Assembly: GCF_003432035.1 (NCBI RefSeq)
Contig: NZ_QOHO01000087.1
Coordinates: forward strand, 1 to 34,973
Reading direction: 5' to 3'
DNA from: Lacrimispora amygdalina
Lineage (GTDB): Bacteria > Bacillota > Clostridia > Lachnospirales > Lachnospiraceae
DNA length: 34,973 nt
Part shown: in pieces, positions 15,396-22,316 of the stretch
Layout: each line of letters starts with the position of its first letter
How positions within the stretch are numbered: position 1 is the first letter of the stretch
Notes under the pieces: model-generated
Databases searched by the model: none
Told to the model about the DNA's origin: nothing
What the model saw: only the letters and a program-made list of their open reading frames with translations
Made by a program: the position numbers and the translations under genes

Positions 15396-15567
15396 AAGAA
15401 AAGAATTGGAAATGTCTATTAAATTTTTTGAAGATGAAATATATCAATTTAACATAGCACTTGGTGGAATACTAAATGAAGATTACAAAGAGTATCTAAA
15501 GAACAAAAAGGCATATTACGAACTAGCGGCAAAAGCAATTATAAACTTAAGTGGAGAAATAGTTTAG
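15388..15567 (+). CDS. Small hypothetical phage protein
   Basis: A 59-residue protein (IKRKELEMSIKFFEDEIYQFN...), helical and charged, overlapping the end of nrdG by 8 bases. It starts GTG 15388 with only a weak purine site upstream (AAGGCTAG), so translation is probably coupled to nrdG. No family recognised. Confidence 0.45.
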   Translation: MIKRKELEMSIKFFEDEIYQFNIALGGILNEDYKEYLKNKKAYYELAAKAIINLSGEIV

Positions 15568-15580
15568 AGAGAGGTAATAT

Positions 15581-15697
15581 ATGGGGTTTGTTTCAGGAAT
15601 TATTATAGGATTATTTATTGGTACATTAATAGGTTTAATCTTAACATCTTTGTGTGTAGCTAGTTCTAGAAATTGGGAGGAAGAAAAAGACGAATAA
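15581..15697 (+). CDS. DUF3789-like single-pass membrane peptide
   Basis: A 38-residue peptide: Gly/Ile/Leu-rich membrane helix (GFVSGIIIGLFIGTLIGLIL, residues 2-21), then LCVASSRNWEEEKDE. It matches the pattern of the tiny phage family DUF3789 (MGFxxGxxxGxxxGxxxMCLxxAxxxxE). GAGAGG precedes ATG 15581 by 7 nt. Function unknown; a membrane-associated phage peptide. Confidence 0.6.
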   Translation: MGFVSGIIIGLFIGTLIGLILTSLCVASSRNWEEEKDE

Positions 15698-15721
15698 TTG
15701 TTTAGTATATGCAAACAGTAA

Positions 15722-15823
15722 CAGTTGACAATTTACAATGCAAACATCTACGGTTGCAAACGTAGGACTTACATAGATGACAAGGATACCGGTATCCTCT
15801 AAAACTAAAATTTTGGAGGACAT
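15722..15823 (+). promoter_or_regulatory. Structured leader with SD-hiding hairpin before the SleB-like gene
   Basis: Three structures lie in a row: CTACG/CGTAG (15748-15752, 15761-15765) with nearby GCAAAC copies, a perfect 14-bp palindrome GGATACCGGTATCC (15784-15797), and a 9-bp hairpin CCTCTAAAA (15796-15804) with TTTTGGAGG (15811-15819) that contains the gene's Shine-Dalgarno sequence. The last two overlap at 15796-15797, so they are alternative folds: the palindrome hairpin frees GGAGG and the other hides it. TTGACA at 15725-15730 could be a -35 box, but no good -10 follows. Translational control of the hydrolase is inferred. Confidence 0.5.
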
Positions 15824-16510
15824 ATGAGAAAATTATTTACAGTAGGCATGTTGACCGCATGTCTCACCCTTACTATGCCCATGGCAACATGGGCGAATAA
15901 TATAGAAGAAACCGTAACAACGGCACAGTTTGATAAAGCACTACCTTATGTAACAGACATGACACCCAAATATACACAGGCAAATGTGAATATTAGGAAA
16001 GAACCTAACACAGATTCAGAGATTTATGGACAAACACTACTCAATACTACCGTAGACGTAATTGCTGAAATAGGTGGTTGGAGTATGATTTACGCTGAAG
16101 ATTGTGAGTATAATCGTGCTTTTATCAAGAGTGATTATCTCTCGGACTCTGAATTTACATATACAGATGAGGATTTGCTGGTATTCGCCAAAATTGCATG
16201 TGGCGAAGCACAGTATTGCGATGATCAAGAACAGAGATATGTCCTTTCTGTATTTTACAATAGAATTAAGCATAAAGATTATCCAAACTCAGCCATTGGA
16301 GTTGCAGGTGATAAAAGATGGGGAGTCCAATATTCATCATGGTATGATGGAAATGCTAATAGGGAAACTACGAAGAATAATTACGAAAACGCAAGATACA
16401 TATTAGAAAACGGAAGTGAACTACCAGATTATGTGATAGGACAATCTCAGTCGGTACCAAAAGGAAGGAAGTTATATCTAAAAACAAAATATCACTGTTA
16501 TTGGTATTAA
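15824..16510 (+). CDS. Secreted SleB-like cell-wall hydrolase with SH3b domain
   Basis: A 228-residue exported protein. The signal peptide is MRKLFTVGMLTACLTLTMPM followed by ATWA (cleavage about residue 24). An SH3b-type domain covers about residues 50-105 (ANVNIRKEPNTDSEIYGQ...). A hydrolase_2/SleB-type catalytic domain covers about 115-228: LLVFAKIACGEAQYCDDQEQ with the catalytic Glu, and VLSVFYNRIKHKDYPNSAIG. SleB-like enzymes are lytic transglycosylases cutting peptidoglycan. In a phage or integrated element it may serve lysis, cell-wall penetration or host-envelope remodelling. Its ribosome site is sequestered in a hairpin, as described for its leader. It ends 62 bases before the integrase. 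Confidence 0.75.
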   Translation: MRKLFTVGMLTACLTLTMPMATWANNIEETVTTAQFDKALPYVTDMTPKYTQANVNIRKEPNTDSEIYGQTLLNTTVDVIAEIGGWSMIYAEDCEYNRAFIKSDYLSDSEFTYTDEDLLVFAKIACGEAQYCDDQEQRYVLSVFYNRIKHKDYPNSAIGVAGDKRWGVQYSSWYDGNANRETTKNNYENARYILENGSELPDYVIGQSQSVPKGRKLYLKTKYHCYWY

Positions 16511-16511
16511 G

Positions 16512-16540
16512 GTAAGCCGCCACTAGGCGGTATTACTTAC
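16512..16540 (+). other. Hairpin between SleB-like gene and integrase
   Basis: GTAAG-CCGCC-ACTA-GGCGG-TATTA-CTTAC: a 5-bp GC stem with a tetraloop extended by a second 5-bp stem across a bulge. No T-run follows, so it is not a classical terminator. It ends 1 base before the integrase AGGAGG, and may insulate or protect that ribosome site. Confidence 0.4.
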
Positions 16541-16572
16541 TAGGAGGTGTTATCAGAATACAAGATTCAGCG

Positions 16573-17913
16573 ATGAAAGACATGTTGTCAACATTGATAA
16601 ATGGTGGTAATATAACAGTTAGCGATGTTGTTTCTGTTCTTTATGAAAATAAGGAGAAGAAGCAAATGGAAGATAATTTTAAGTTACCCCAAATAGGATA
16701 TAGAAAAGATAGAAATGAATATTATCTTACAGTACCGGTGAAATTTAGCAAAACCGGTAAAAGGTACCCAGTATATGGAAAAACGGAAGAGGAGGCTGTT
16801 TCCAACTTTAAATTAGAAATTGCTCTATTCAATGATCATGTGCATCCAGATGATACAAGCAAGGGAGTTCCAAATTTACATGGTATGATTGAGTATACCA
16901 TGAAAAATTTTATTTATGGTAATGTAAGAGACACCTCTTATTTAAAGTATGAAAATATAGTGAAAAAACACTTATACCCCAATCCGATCTGTAAAAAGCA
17001 AATTGATAATATATCATCTTTGGAATTAACTAAATTTTTTAGGAGTGAAGAAATAGCAACTCTGAATGCTAGTTCACTGTCGACTATTAAGATGGTGCTC
17101 TCCAAAACTTTTTTGAGAACTAAGGAGAAAAATTATCGTAGTGACAATCCAATGGAGTTTGTGGAGGTGTCTTACGTCAAGTGCAAGCGGAAGCAGAGAA
17201 AAAAGCAAATTGTCCTAGACAGTGAAATTGAGACATTGATAAATTACATCTTCTATGCGAGCAGAACGGTTGTCCAATATAGATACGCTCCTATTTTCTT
17301 AGTAATGCTTTATGGTGGACTTAGAATAGGAGAAGCAATGGCACTAAGAGAAGGTGATATTGACTTTGACAACAAACTGATTACTATCGACAAGCAAATA
17401 GCCTATATTCCTAAAAGAGATAAAAATCTTGATAAAATAAAAATGACTCAAGAGGAAGTATCTCCTAAAACAGACTCATCAATAAGGACTATTATGCTCA
17501 CCGATCAAGTGGAATTTTGGATTAATTTCATGATAGAGCAAAATAAGAAACTTCCTAATAGGGATCAAGACTATATTTTTGTAAACAAAAAGGGGATGAT
17601 ACCTGCAAAAAGTTCGGTCAATCTCCTCTGGCACAAGCTGTTAGAGGCTAGTGAAATTCCATTTTGCACACCACATAAATTAAGGAAGACCTTCATTACT
17701 AAGTTACTTAACAGCGGAATAGCATTACCTGACGTTGCTGCTCTAGCTGGACATAAGAATAACTCTTCTGTAACACTGGACTCATATTACGTTAGTTCAT
17801 TAGACAACAAACAGGAAGATGGTCTTGTTGACAACATAGGAAATATATTTAAAATGCATGACAACAAAGACAACACTTTGACAACAGTAGAGATGAATAA
17901 ATTTATTGGCTAG
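16573..17913 (+). CDS. int: Phage-type tyrosine integrase
   Basis: A tyrosine recombinase of 446 residues counted from ATG 16573. It has an N-terminal arm-binding region (GYRKDRNEYYLTVPVKFSKT), a SAM-like core-binding domain (about 100-200), and a catalytic domain with Arg in LYGGLRIGEAMAL, HKLRKTF (H-x-x-R), AGHKNNS (His) and the nucleophile Tyr in LDSYYVSS near residue 412. All catalytic residues are present. AGGAGG (16542-16547) is too far from ATG 16573, but 10 nt from ATA 16558. From there the frame reads IQDSAMKDML, so the original start may have been that codon. It marks the right end of the integrated element; the attachment site should lie in the next about 75 bases. Confidence 0.92.
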   Translation: MKDMLSTLINGGNITVSDVVSVLYENKEKKQMEDNFKLPQIGYRKDRNEYYLTVPVKFSKTGKRYPVYGKTEEEAVSNFKLEIALFNDHVHPDDTSKGVPNLHGMIEYTMKNFIYGNVRDTSYLKYENIVKKHLYPNPICKKQIDNISSLELTKFFRSEEIATLNASSLSTIKMVLSKTFLRTKEKNYRSDNPMEFVEVSYVKCKRKQRKKQIVLDSEIETLINYIFYASRTVVQYRYAPIFLVMLYGGLRIGEAMALREGDIDFDNKLITIDKQIAYIPKRDKNLDKIKMTQEEVSPKTDSSIRTIMLTDQVEFWINFMIEQNKKLPNRDQDYIFVNKKGMIPAKSSVNLLWHKLLEASEIPFCTPHKLRKTFITKLLNSGIALPDVAALAGHKNNSSVTLDSYYVSSLDNKQEDGLVDNIGNIFKMHDNKDNTLTTVEMNKFIG

Positions 17914-17989
17914 AAATTATAGGAAATGGCGTAAATACAAGGTAATTTTAGATAGTGCTATTGGACGTAAAATTTTTCTTTTAATATCT

Positions 17990-18018
17990 GAATAACTCTT
18001 TCACTCTTGGTAAGAATA
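17990..18018 (+). promoter_or_regulatory. Sigma-F/G-type promoter of the SpoIIQ-like gene, at the prophage edge
   Basis: GAATA (17990-17994), 14 bases, then GGTAAGAATA (18009-18018), which fits the forespore sigma-F -10 consensus GGNRANAHTR at every position. The SpoIIQ-like start is 18 nt downstream. The integrase gene ends at 17913, so the prophage/host junction must lie between about 17914 and 17989 and leaves this promoter intact. No att core can be defined because the left end is outside the window. Confidence 0.55.
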
Positions 18019-18035
18019 TTATCGAGGTGATAAAC

Positions 18036-18791
18036 GTGAAGGAGAAAATAAGTCAATTGTTCAAGGATAAAGTATTCCTTGTCCTGTTGGTTCTAGGCCT
18101 GCTGACTATAGTAGCTGCAGCAGGAGTCATTACTGTTCAAAGAGGAAATGGTGGAGGAGAAAGCCCTTATCTGAAAGTACCGGATCAGAGCGATATGATT
18201 GTTGAAGAATCAGTCCCCCAGGATACACAGGTAGCTGTTGCAGGAGATTCCAATGCGACAAAAAATGTTAAAGATGAAATGCAGGCTGTTGATTCATCCA
18301 AAGCCACAGCCCAGAAAGAAACACAGGCAGCAAAAGCCGCAGCAGACAAAAATGCAGCTAAGTCACTGGCACTTAATTTTAACGACTCCACCAAAATGAC
18401 CTGGCCGGTACGCGGAAACGTTATTTTGGACTACAGCATGGATACAACCATCTACTTCCCAACACTGGATCAGTATAAATGCAATCCGGGTGTGGTAATT
18501 CAGGGAGATGTCAGTACGCCGGTAGTCGCACCTGCCAATGCAAAAGTGCAGGAAATCGGTTCCAATGAAGAAATTGGCAACTACGTTGTTTTGAACATGG
18601 GCAACAAGTACACTGCTGTCTGCGGTCAGTTAAAAGAACTGAAAGTAACAGCCAATGAATATGTGAAAGAAGGCCAGGTACTGGGTTATATTGCAGAACC
18701 CACAAAGTATTATTCCGTAGAAGGAGCCAACATATTCTTCGAATTGACCCACGAAGACAAGGCCATTGATCCTCTTGACTATATGCAGTGA
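18036..18791 (+). CDS. SpoIIQ-like membrane-anchored M23-fold protein with degenerate active site
   Basis: A 251-residue protein with a membrane anchor (VFLVLLVLGLLTIVAAAGVI, about residues 10-30), a low-complexity Ala/Lys linker (about 70-110) and a LytM/M23 domain (about 120-250). The zinc ligands of active M23 peptidases are not seen: the H-x-G-x-D position reads NPGVVIQGD, and the final HxH region reads FFELTH. It is thus probably a binding rather than cutting domain, as in B. subtilis SpoIIQ, which bridges forespore and mother cell with SpoIIIAH. A sigma-F-type promoter precedes it, as for spoIIQ. GTG 18036 has GAGG 8 nt upstream; GTG 18027 overlaps that site. SpoIIQ is likely; a general M23 protein is the alternative. 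Confidence 0.6.
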   Translation: MKEKISQLFKDKVFLVLLVLGLLTIVAAAGVITVQRGNGGGESPYLKVPDQSDMIVEESVPQDTQVAVAGDSNATKNVKDEMQAVDSSKATAQKETQAAKAAADKNAAKSLALNFNDSTKMTWPVRGNVILDYSMDTTIYFPTLDQYKCNPGVVIQGDVSTPVVAPANAKVQEIGSNEEIGNYVVLNMGNKYTAVCGQLKELKVTANEYVKEGQVLGYIAEPTKYYSVEGANIFFELTHEDKAIDPLDYMQ

Positions 18792-18901
18792 TCATACTCA
18801 TGAAATATTAGGAAAAAGTTATAAAAAAATAATAATTTGTTCATACGTCATTAAGAGTCATCTGCTATACTAAGTCCGTACATCAAACGGGGAGTGTGGC
18901 T

Positions 18902-19351
18902 ATGAACATATTGTTTTTTTTAACACCTAAGAATGAAGTGGCTTATATTTACGAAGATGATTCTCTGCGTCAGGCGCTGGAGAAGATGGAGTATCACAAA
19001 TACTCCGCCATACCTGTAATCAACAGGAACGGCAAATATGTTGGAACCATAACCGAAGGGGACATGCTCTGGGGAATAAAGAATAAATTCAATTTAAGTC
19101 TGAAGGAAGCGGAGAATGTGACGGTAGCCGCTATTGACAGAAGATCGGATAACCGCCCCGTTTTTGCAGACTCCACGATGGAAGACCTGGTTGATATGGC
19201 TTTGAACCAGAATTTTGTACCGGTGGTGGATGATCAGAAGAATTTTATTGGGTTAGTAACCCGTAAGGATATCATACGCTACTTTTACAAGAAGTCCCAG
19301 GAAGTGAAAAAGTCCGACGAGATTAAGGTCAGGACTATAGTAAGTAATTAA
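18902..19351 (+). CDS. CBS-pair domain protein
   Basis: A 149-residue stand-alone protein with two CBS motifs: residues about 8-55 (DDSLRQALEKMEYHKYSAIPV, in parts; GTITEGDML) and about 82-135 (STMEDLVDMALNQNFVPVVDD; GLVTRKDIIRYF). CBS pairs bind adenine nucleotides and act as energy or redox sensors. ATG 18902 lies 7 nt after GGGGAG. TATACT at 18873-18878 is a likely -10 box. It ends before a strong terminator, so it is a single-gene unit. Target partner unknown. Confidence 0.85.
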   Translation: MNILFFLTPKNEVAYIYEDDSLRQALEKMEYHKYSAIPVINRNGKYVGTITEGDMLWGIKNKFNLSLKEAENVTVAAIDRRSDNRPVFADSTMEDLVDMALNQNFVPVVDDQKNFIGLVTRKDIIRYFYKKSQEVKKSDEIKVRTIVSN

Positions 19352-19366
19352 GCAGATGTAAAAGTA

Positions 19367-19404
19367 AAAGCGTTTCCGGCTTTTGGGCCGGAAGCGCTTT
19401 TTTC
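19367..19404 (+). terminator. Rho-independent terminator
   Basis: GC-rich stem AAAGCGTTTCCGGC with GCCGGAAGCGCTTT (19367-19380, 19387-19400), short loop and a T-run, 16 bases after the CBS gene. It may also serve the convergent EAL gene. Confidence 0.9.
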
Positions 19405-19416
19405 ATCCAGTACTAT

Positions 19417-20769
19417 CTATTGTTCTGAAAGGTAAGAAGTAGATTCTTCCCTGTTCTTACCCAAAATCCGGATCAGATTCTCCTGTTTTAATGCAGGGGA
19501 ATAATAAAAGCCCTGCTGGCAGCTGCACCCGGCTGCAGTTAAGACAGAAACCTGGTTTTCCGTTTCCACGCCTTCTGCAATTATGGACAGATTAAGATCG
19601 TTGGCTATTCGAATCAGTCCCTGTATGATATGTCTGGATTTCTCATTGGTTTCCAGCTGCCAGATAAAGAGGCGTTCCAGCTTCACTGTGTGAACAGGAA
19701 GATCCAGGCTGGCTGAAATACTGGAACATCCGGAGCCGAATTCACTCAGTATCAGTTCCACTCCCATATCAGCCAGCTTCTGAAGCATGATGTTGAAGTT
19801 TAAATATCCCATAGTCAGTGCGCTTTCTTTCAGTTCTAAAGCCAGCGTTCCCTGTGTAATACGGTAAGCCTTTATAACACGTGCAACCTCGTCGATAAAG
19901 TCCTCCTGTAAAAAAAGAACGGGAGATACGGGAAGTGTAATAGATTGAAATTCGCAGCCGGCATCTTCCGCCTGCCTGATGCACTGGCAGACCTTTTCCA
20001 GGGCATAATAAAGTAAAGCCCGGATCTGTCCGGAATCCTCTGCCACAGACATAAATTCACCGGCTCCGATTAACCCCAGTCCCTTAATAAAAATACGCAT
20101 GGATAGTTCTGCTCTGGTAAATGTACCCGTCTCAGTGGAAAAGGTGGGCCGGTAAAGGATCTCCACTTCTTCTTTTTCAAGGGCGGTCTTTAAATACAAA
20201 GCGATGGCCTGGCGGCGAAGAAGCTGGTTCTGTAAGGTGCTGTCAAAAATCACTGCCTGATTGGGGCCGCCCTCACCGGCTCTTGTCACTGCCAGATCCA
20301 GGCACTTAAGCATCTGCTCAGAGGTAACTGCATGACCGGGATAGGCACACAGTCCCATCTGCACAGAACATAAGCAGTCTGTATCGTCAATCTTCCATGC
20401 ATGATCAAATCTTCCCGCGATCTTTTCCGCCAGAGACATGGCCTGGCCCTGGGAAAGATGGTCTAAAACGATCATATATTCCACACCGATATAATGATAG
20501 ACGTAGTTCCCGCAGGTTTCCTTCAAATAGGCAAGAATCTGATTCAGGAGATTTTCGCAGTATTCGTAGCCCAACAACTGGTTGAGCTGTTTAAAATTCT
20601 CTATGTATAGTTTTAAAACAACACCCCGTTCATTGGAGCCGAGTGCATGACTGAGATGCTTTAAGCAGGCATCTCGTTCCAGTTTAACCGTAAAATCACG
20701 ATTCTGATCCGGCTTAAGCGCCAGATTAACATCAGGAATTTTAATCTCTTTTTTTTGAAACCAGTGCAT
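19417..20769 (-). CDS. Degenerate GGDEF-EAL protein
   Basis: A 450-residue protein with GGDEF (about residues 30-180) and EAL (about 190-435) domains and no membrane segment. The GGDEF signature reads IGVEYM, so cyclase activity is not expected. In the EAL domain the ExLxR site reads AELSMR, the metal-binding DDFG reads SEFGSG, and the Lys is in VKLER. ELKES and AEGVETENQ are kept. Loss of the first DDFG aspartate argues against c-di-GMP hydrolysis, so a c-di-GMP sensor or scaffold is more likely. The ATG (20769) is chosen because AGGAGG stands 9 nt before it; an upstream extension of 68 codons lacks this. It is divergent from the FAD/Rieske gene. Confidence 0.8.
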   Translation of the reverse strand: MHWFQKKEIKIPDVNLALKPDQNRDFTVKLERDACLKHLSHALGSNERGVVLKLYIENFKQLNQLLGYEYCENLLNQILAYLKETCGNYVYHYIGVEYMIVLDHLSQGQAMSLAEKIAGRFDHAWKIDDTDCLCSVQMGLCAYPGHAVTSEQMLKCLDLAVTRAGEGGPNQAVIFDSTLQNQLLRRQAIALYLKTALEKEEVEILYRPTFSTETGTFTRAELSMRIFIKGLGLIGAGEFMSVAEDSGQIRALLYYALEKVCQCIRQAEDAGCEFQSITLPVSPVLFLQEDFIDEVARVIKAYRITQGTLALELKESALTMGYLNFNIMLQKLADMGVELILSEFGSGCSSISASLDLPVHTVKLERLFIWQLETNEKSRHIIQGLIRIANDLNLSIIAEGVETENQVSVLTAAGCSCQQGFYYSPALKQENLIRILGKNREESTSYLSEQ

Positions 20770-20941
20770 TGGGCTTGCCTCCTGTTCTTGGCTGTCTGGT
20801 ATTATTTTATTATATATAAGGCAGGAAAGCAAGAAATAATTGGAAACAAAAAAATAGGCATTACTTCTGTCAATTGTGAGAATAATAGGAAATATGTACA
20901 CAGATAGAGCAGTGGAAAGGCAAAAACAGAGGTGAAAATCA

Positions 20942-22276
20942 ATGAATTCAATATGGACGGAAACAGTCCGCATACCGGGGAGAAATCCTCTGCCTGGTAA
21001 CAGGCGGACAGAGGTGGTGGTAATCGGGGCTGGAATGGCAGGGATTTTAACTGCTTTTTATTTACAGAGACATGGTGTTCATGTGATGGTACTGGAGGCA
21101 GACCGGATCGGAAGCGGTCAGACTGGATTTACCACCGCAAAGATCACGTCCCAGCATAATCTGATTTACGCAAAACTGGTAAAAACAGTGGGAGAAGAGA
21201 CTGCAAGGCTTTACGGAAGAGCCAATCAGCTGGCGGTAGAGGAGTATGGAAAGCTGATCAGACGATATGGCATTCAGTGTCATTATGAAGAAACAGATGC
21301 CTATCTTTATTCTGTACAGGAATCAGAAAAACTCTTAAAAGAAGCGGAATGTGCAAAACGGCTTGGCCTTCCGGCATCATTTGTAAGGGAAAGCGGGCTT
21401 CCTTTTCCAGTTTTTGGAGCAGTCCGGTTTACAGGACAGGCGCAGTTTCATCCTCTGGAATTTTTAAGAGATATTTCCTCAGGACTTTCAATTTATGAAA
21501 GAACCAGAGTTTTGAAGGTACAAGGACACGAAGTTGTGACTGACAGAGGAGTGGTCAAAGCGGAGAAGGTAGTATTTGCAACTCATTATCCATTTATCAA
21601 TGTTCCCGGATTTTATTTTGCAAAAATGTATCAGGAGAAAAGCTATGTAATAGAATTGGATTCTGCTCCATCTGTTCACGGGATGTATCTGGGAGTTGAT
21701 TCCAAATCCTATTCCTTCCGGAATGCAGGAGATAAGCTGCTTGTGGGATATGGAAGCCACAGAACCGGAAGTATTCCAAAAGAAAATCCATATATGGTCA
21801 TGAAGCAGACAGCAAAGCATCTGTTCCCGGAAGCAGAAGAAGTTAAAAAATGGTCTGCCCAGGACTGCATGACACTTGATGGAATCCCCTATATAGGCAC
21901 TTATTCCGTTTTCAAGCCTGACTGGTATGTGGCGACCGGATTCGGCAAATGGGGTATGAGCACTTCCATGGCTGCGGCAAAAATACTCAGCATGCAGATT
22001 CTGGGAAAGAAAACTCCTTTCGATGAGGTTTTTACGCCCCGGAGGTATCACATCAGGGCTGGAGCAGGTACACTGGTATCTCACAGTCTTAAGTCTGTAA
22101 AGGGACTTTCCGGCGGAGTTTTAAAAGGCTCCGTTAACTGCCCGCATATGGGCTGCCGTTTAGTCTGGAACCGGCATGACAAGCGCTGGGAATGTCCATG
22201 TCATGGATCTTCTTTTGAAATAAACGGAAAAATATCTTCTAATCCTGCACAACAGAGTATTCCATTCATAGATTGA
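20942..22276 (+). CDS. FAD-dependent oxidoreductase with C-terminal Rieske domain
   Basis: A 444-residue protein. The N-terminal FAD-binding motif is VVVIGAGMAGILTAFYL (about residues 25-41), followed by a DAO-type core (GSGQTGFTTAKITSQHN) and a C-terminal FAD-contact segment GFGKWGMSTSMAAAKIL. Residues about 395-444 form a Rieske 2Fe-2S domain: CPHMGC ... CPCHGSSF (Cys-x-His and Cys-x-x-His ligands). This architecture occurs in Gram-positive amine/amino-acid-type oxidoreductases of unknown substrate. ATG 20942 has GAGG 9 nt upstream. The 170-bp gap to the divergent EAL gene should hold both promoters. It is immediately followed by the cotJ operon, whose promoter lies within its last codons. 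Confidence 0.9.
   Translation: MNSIWTETVRIPGRNPLPGNRRTEVVVIGAGMAGILTAFYLQRHGVHVMVLEADRIGSGQTGFTTAKITSQHNLIYAKLVKTVGEETARLYGRANQLAVEEYGKLIRRYGIQCHYEETDAYLYSVQESEKLLKEAECAKRLGLPASFVRESGLPFPVFGAVRFTGQAQFHPLEFLRDISSGLSIYERTRVLKVQGHEVVTDRGVVKAEKVVFATHYPFINVPGFYFAKMYQEKSYVIELDSAPSVHGMYLGVDSKSYSFRNAGDKLLVGYGSHRTGSIPKENPYMVMKQTAKHLFPEAEEVKKWSAQDCMTLDGIPYIGTYSVFKPDWYVATGFGKWGMSTSMAAAKILSMQILGKKTPFDEVFTPRRYHIRAGAGTLVSHSLKSVKGLSGGVLKGSVNCPHMGCRLVWNRHDKRWECPCHGSSFEINGKISSNPAQQSIPFID
22249..22274 (+). promoter_or_regulatory. Candidate mother-cell (sigma-K/E) promoter of cotJ
   Basis: AC (22249-22250), 16 bases, then CATAGATT (22267-22274), fitting the sigma-K pattern AC-N16-17-CATANNNT. It overlaps the end of the Rieske gene and lies 43 nt before the cotJA start. 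Mother-cell expression is expected for cotJ genes; which sigma factor uses it cannot be told from sequence alone. Confidence 0.45.
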
Positions 22277-22316
22277 TATTAGAAACTTTTCAAGTATGAA
22301 AGGAGTCAAACATCCT

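Noticed and set aside
18896-18901. GTG start two codons upstream in the CBS gene
   Set aside because: It overlaps the GGGGAG ribosome site; ATG 18902 has the right spacing.
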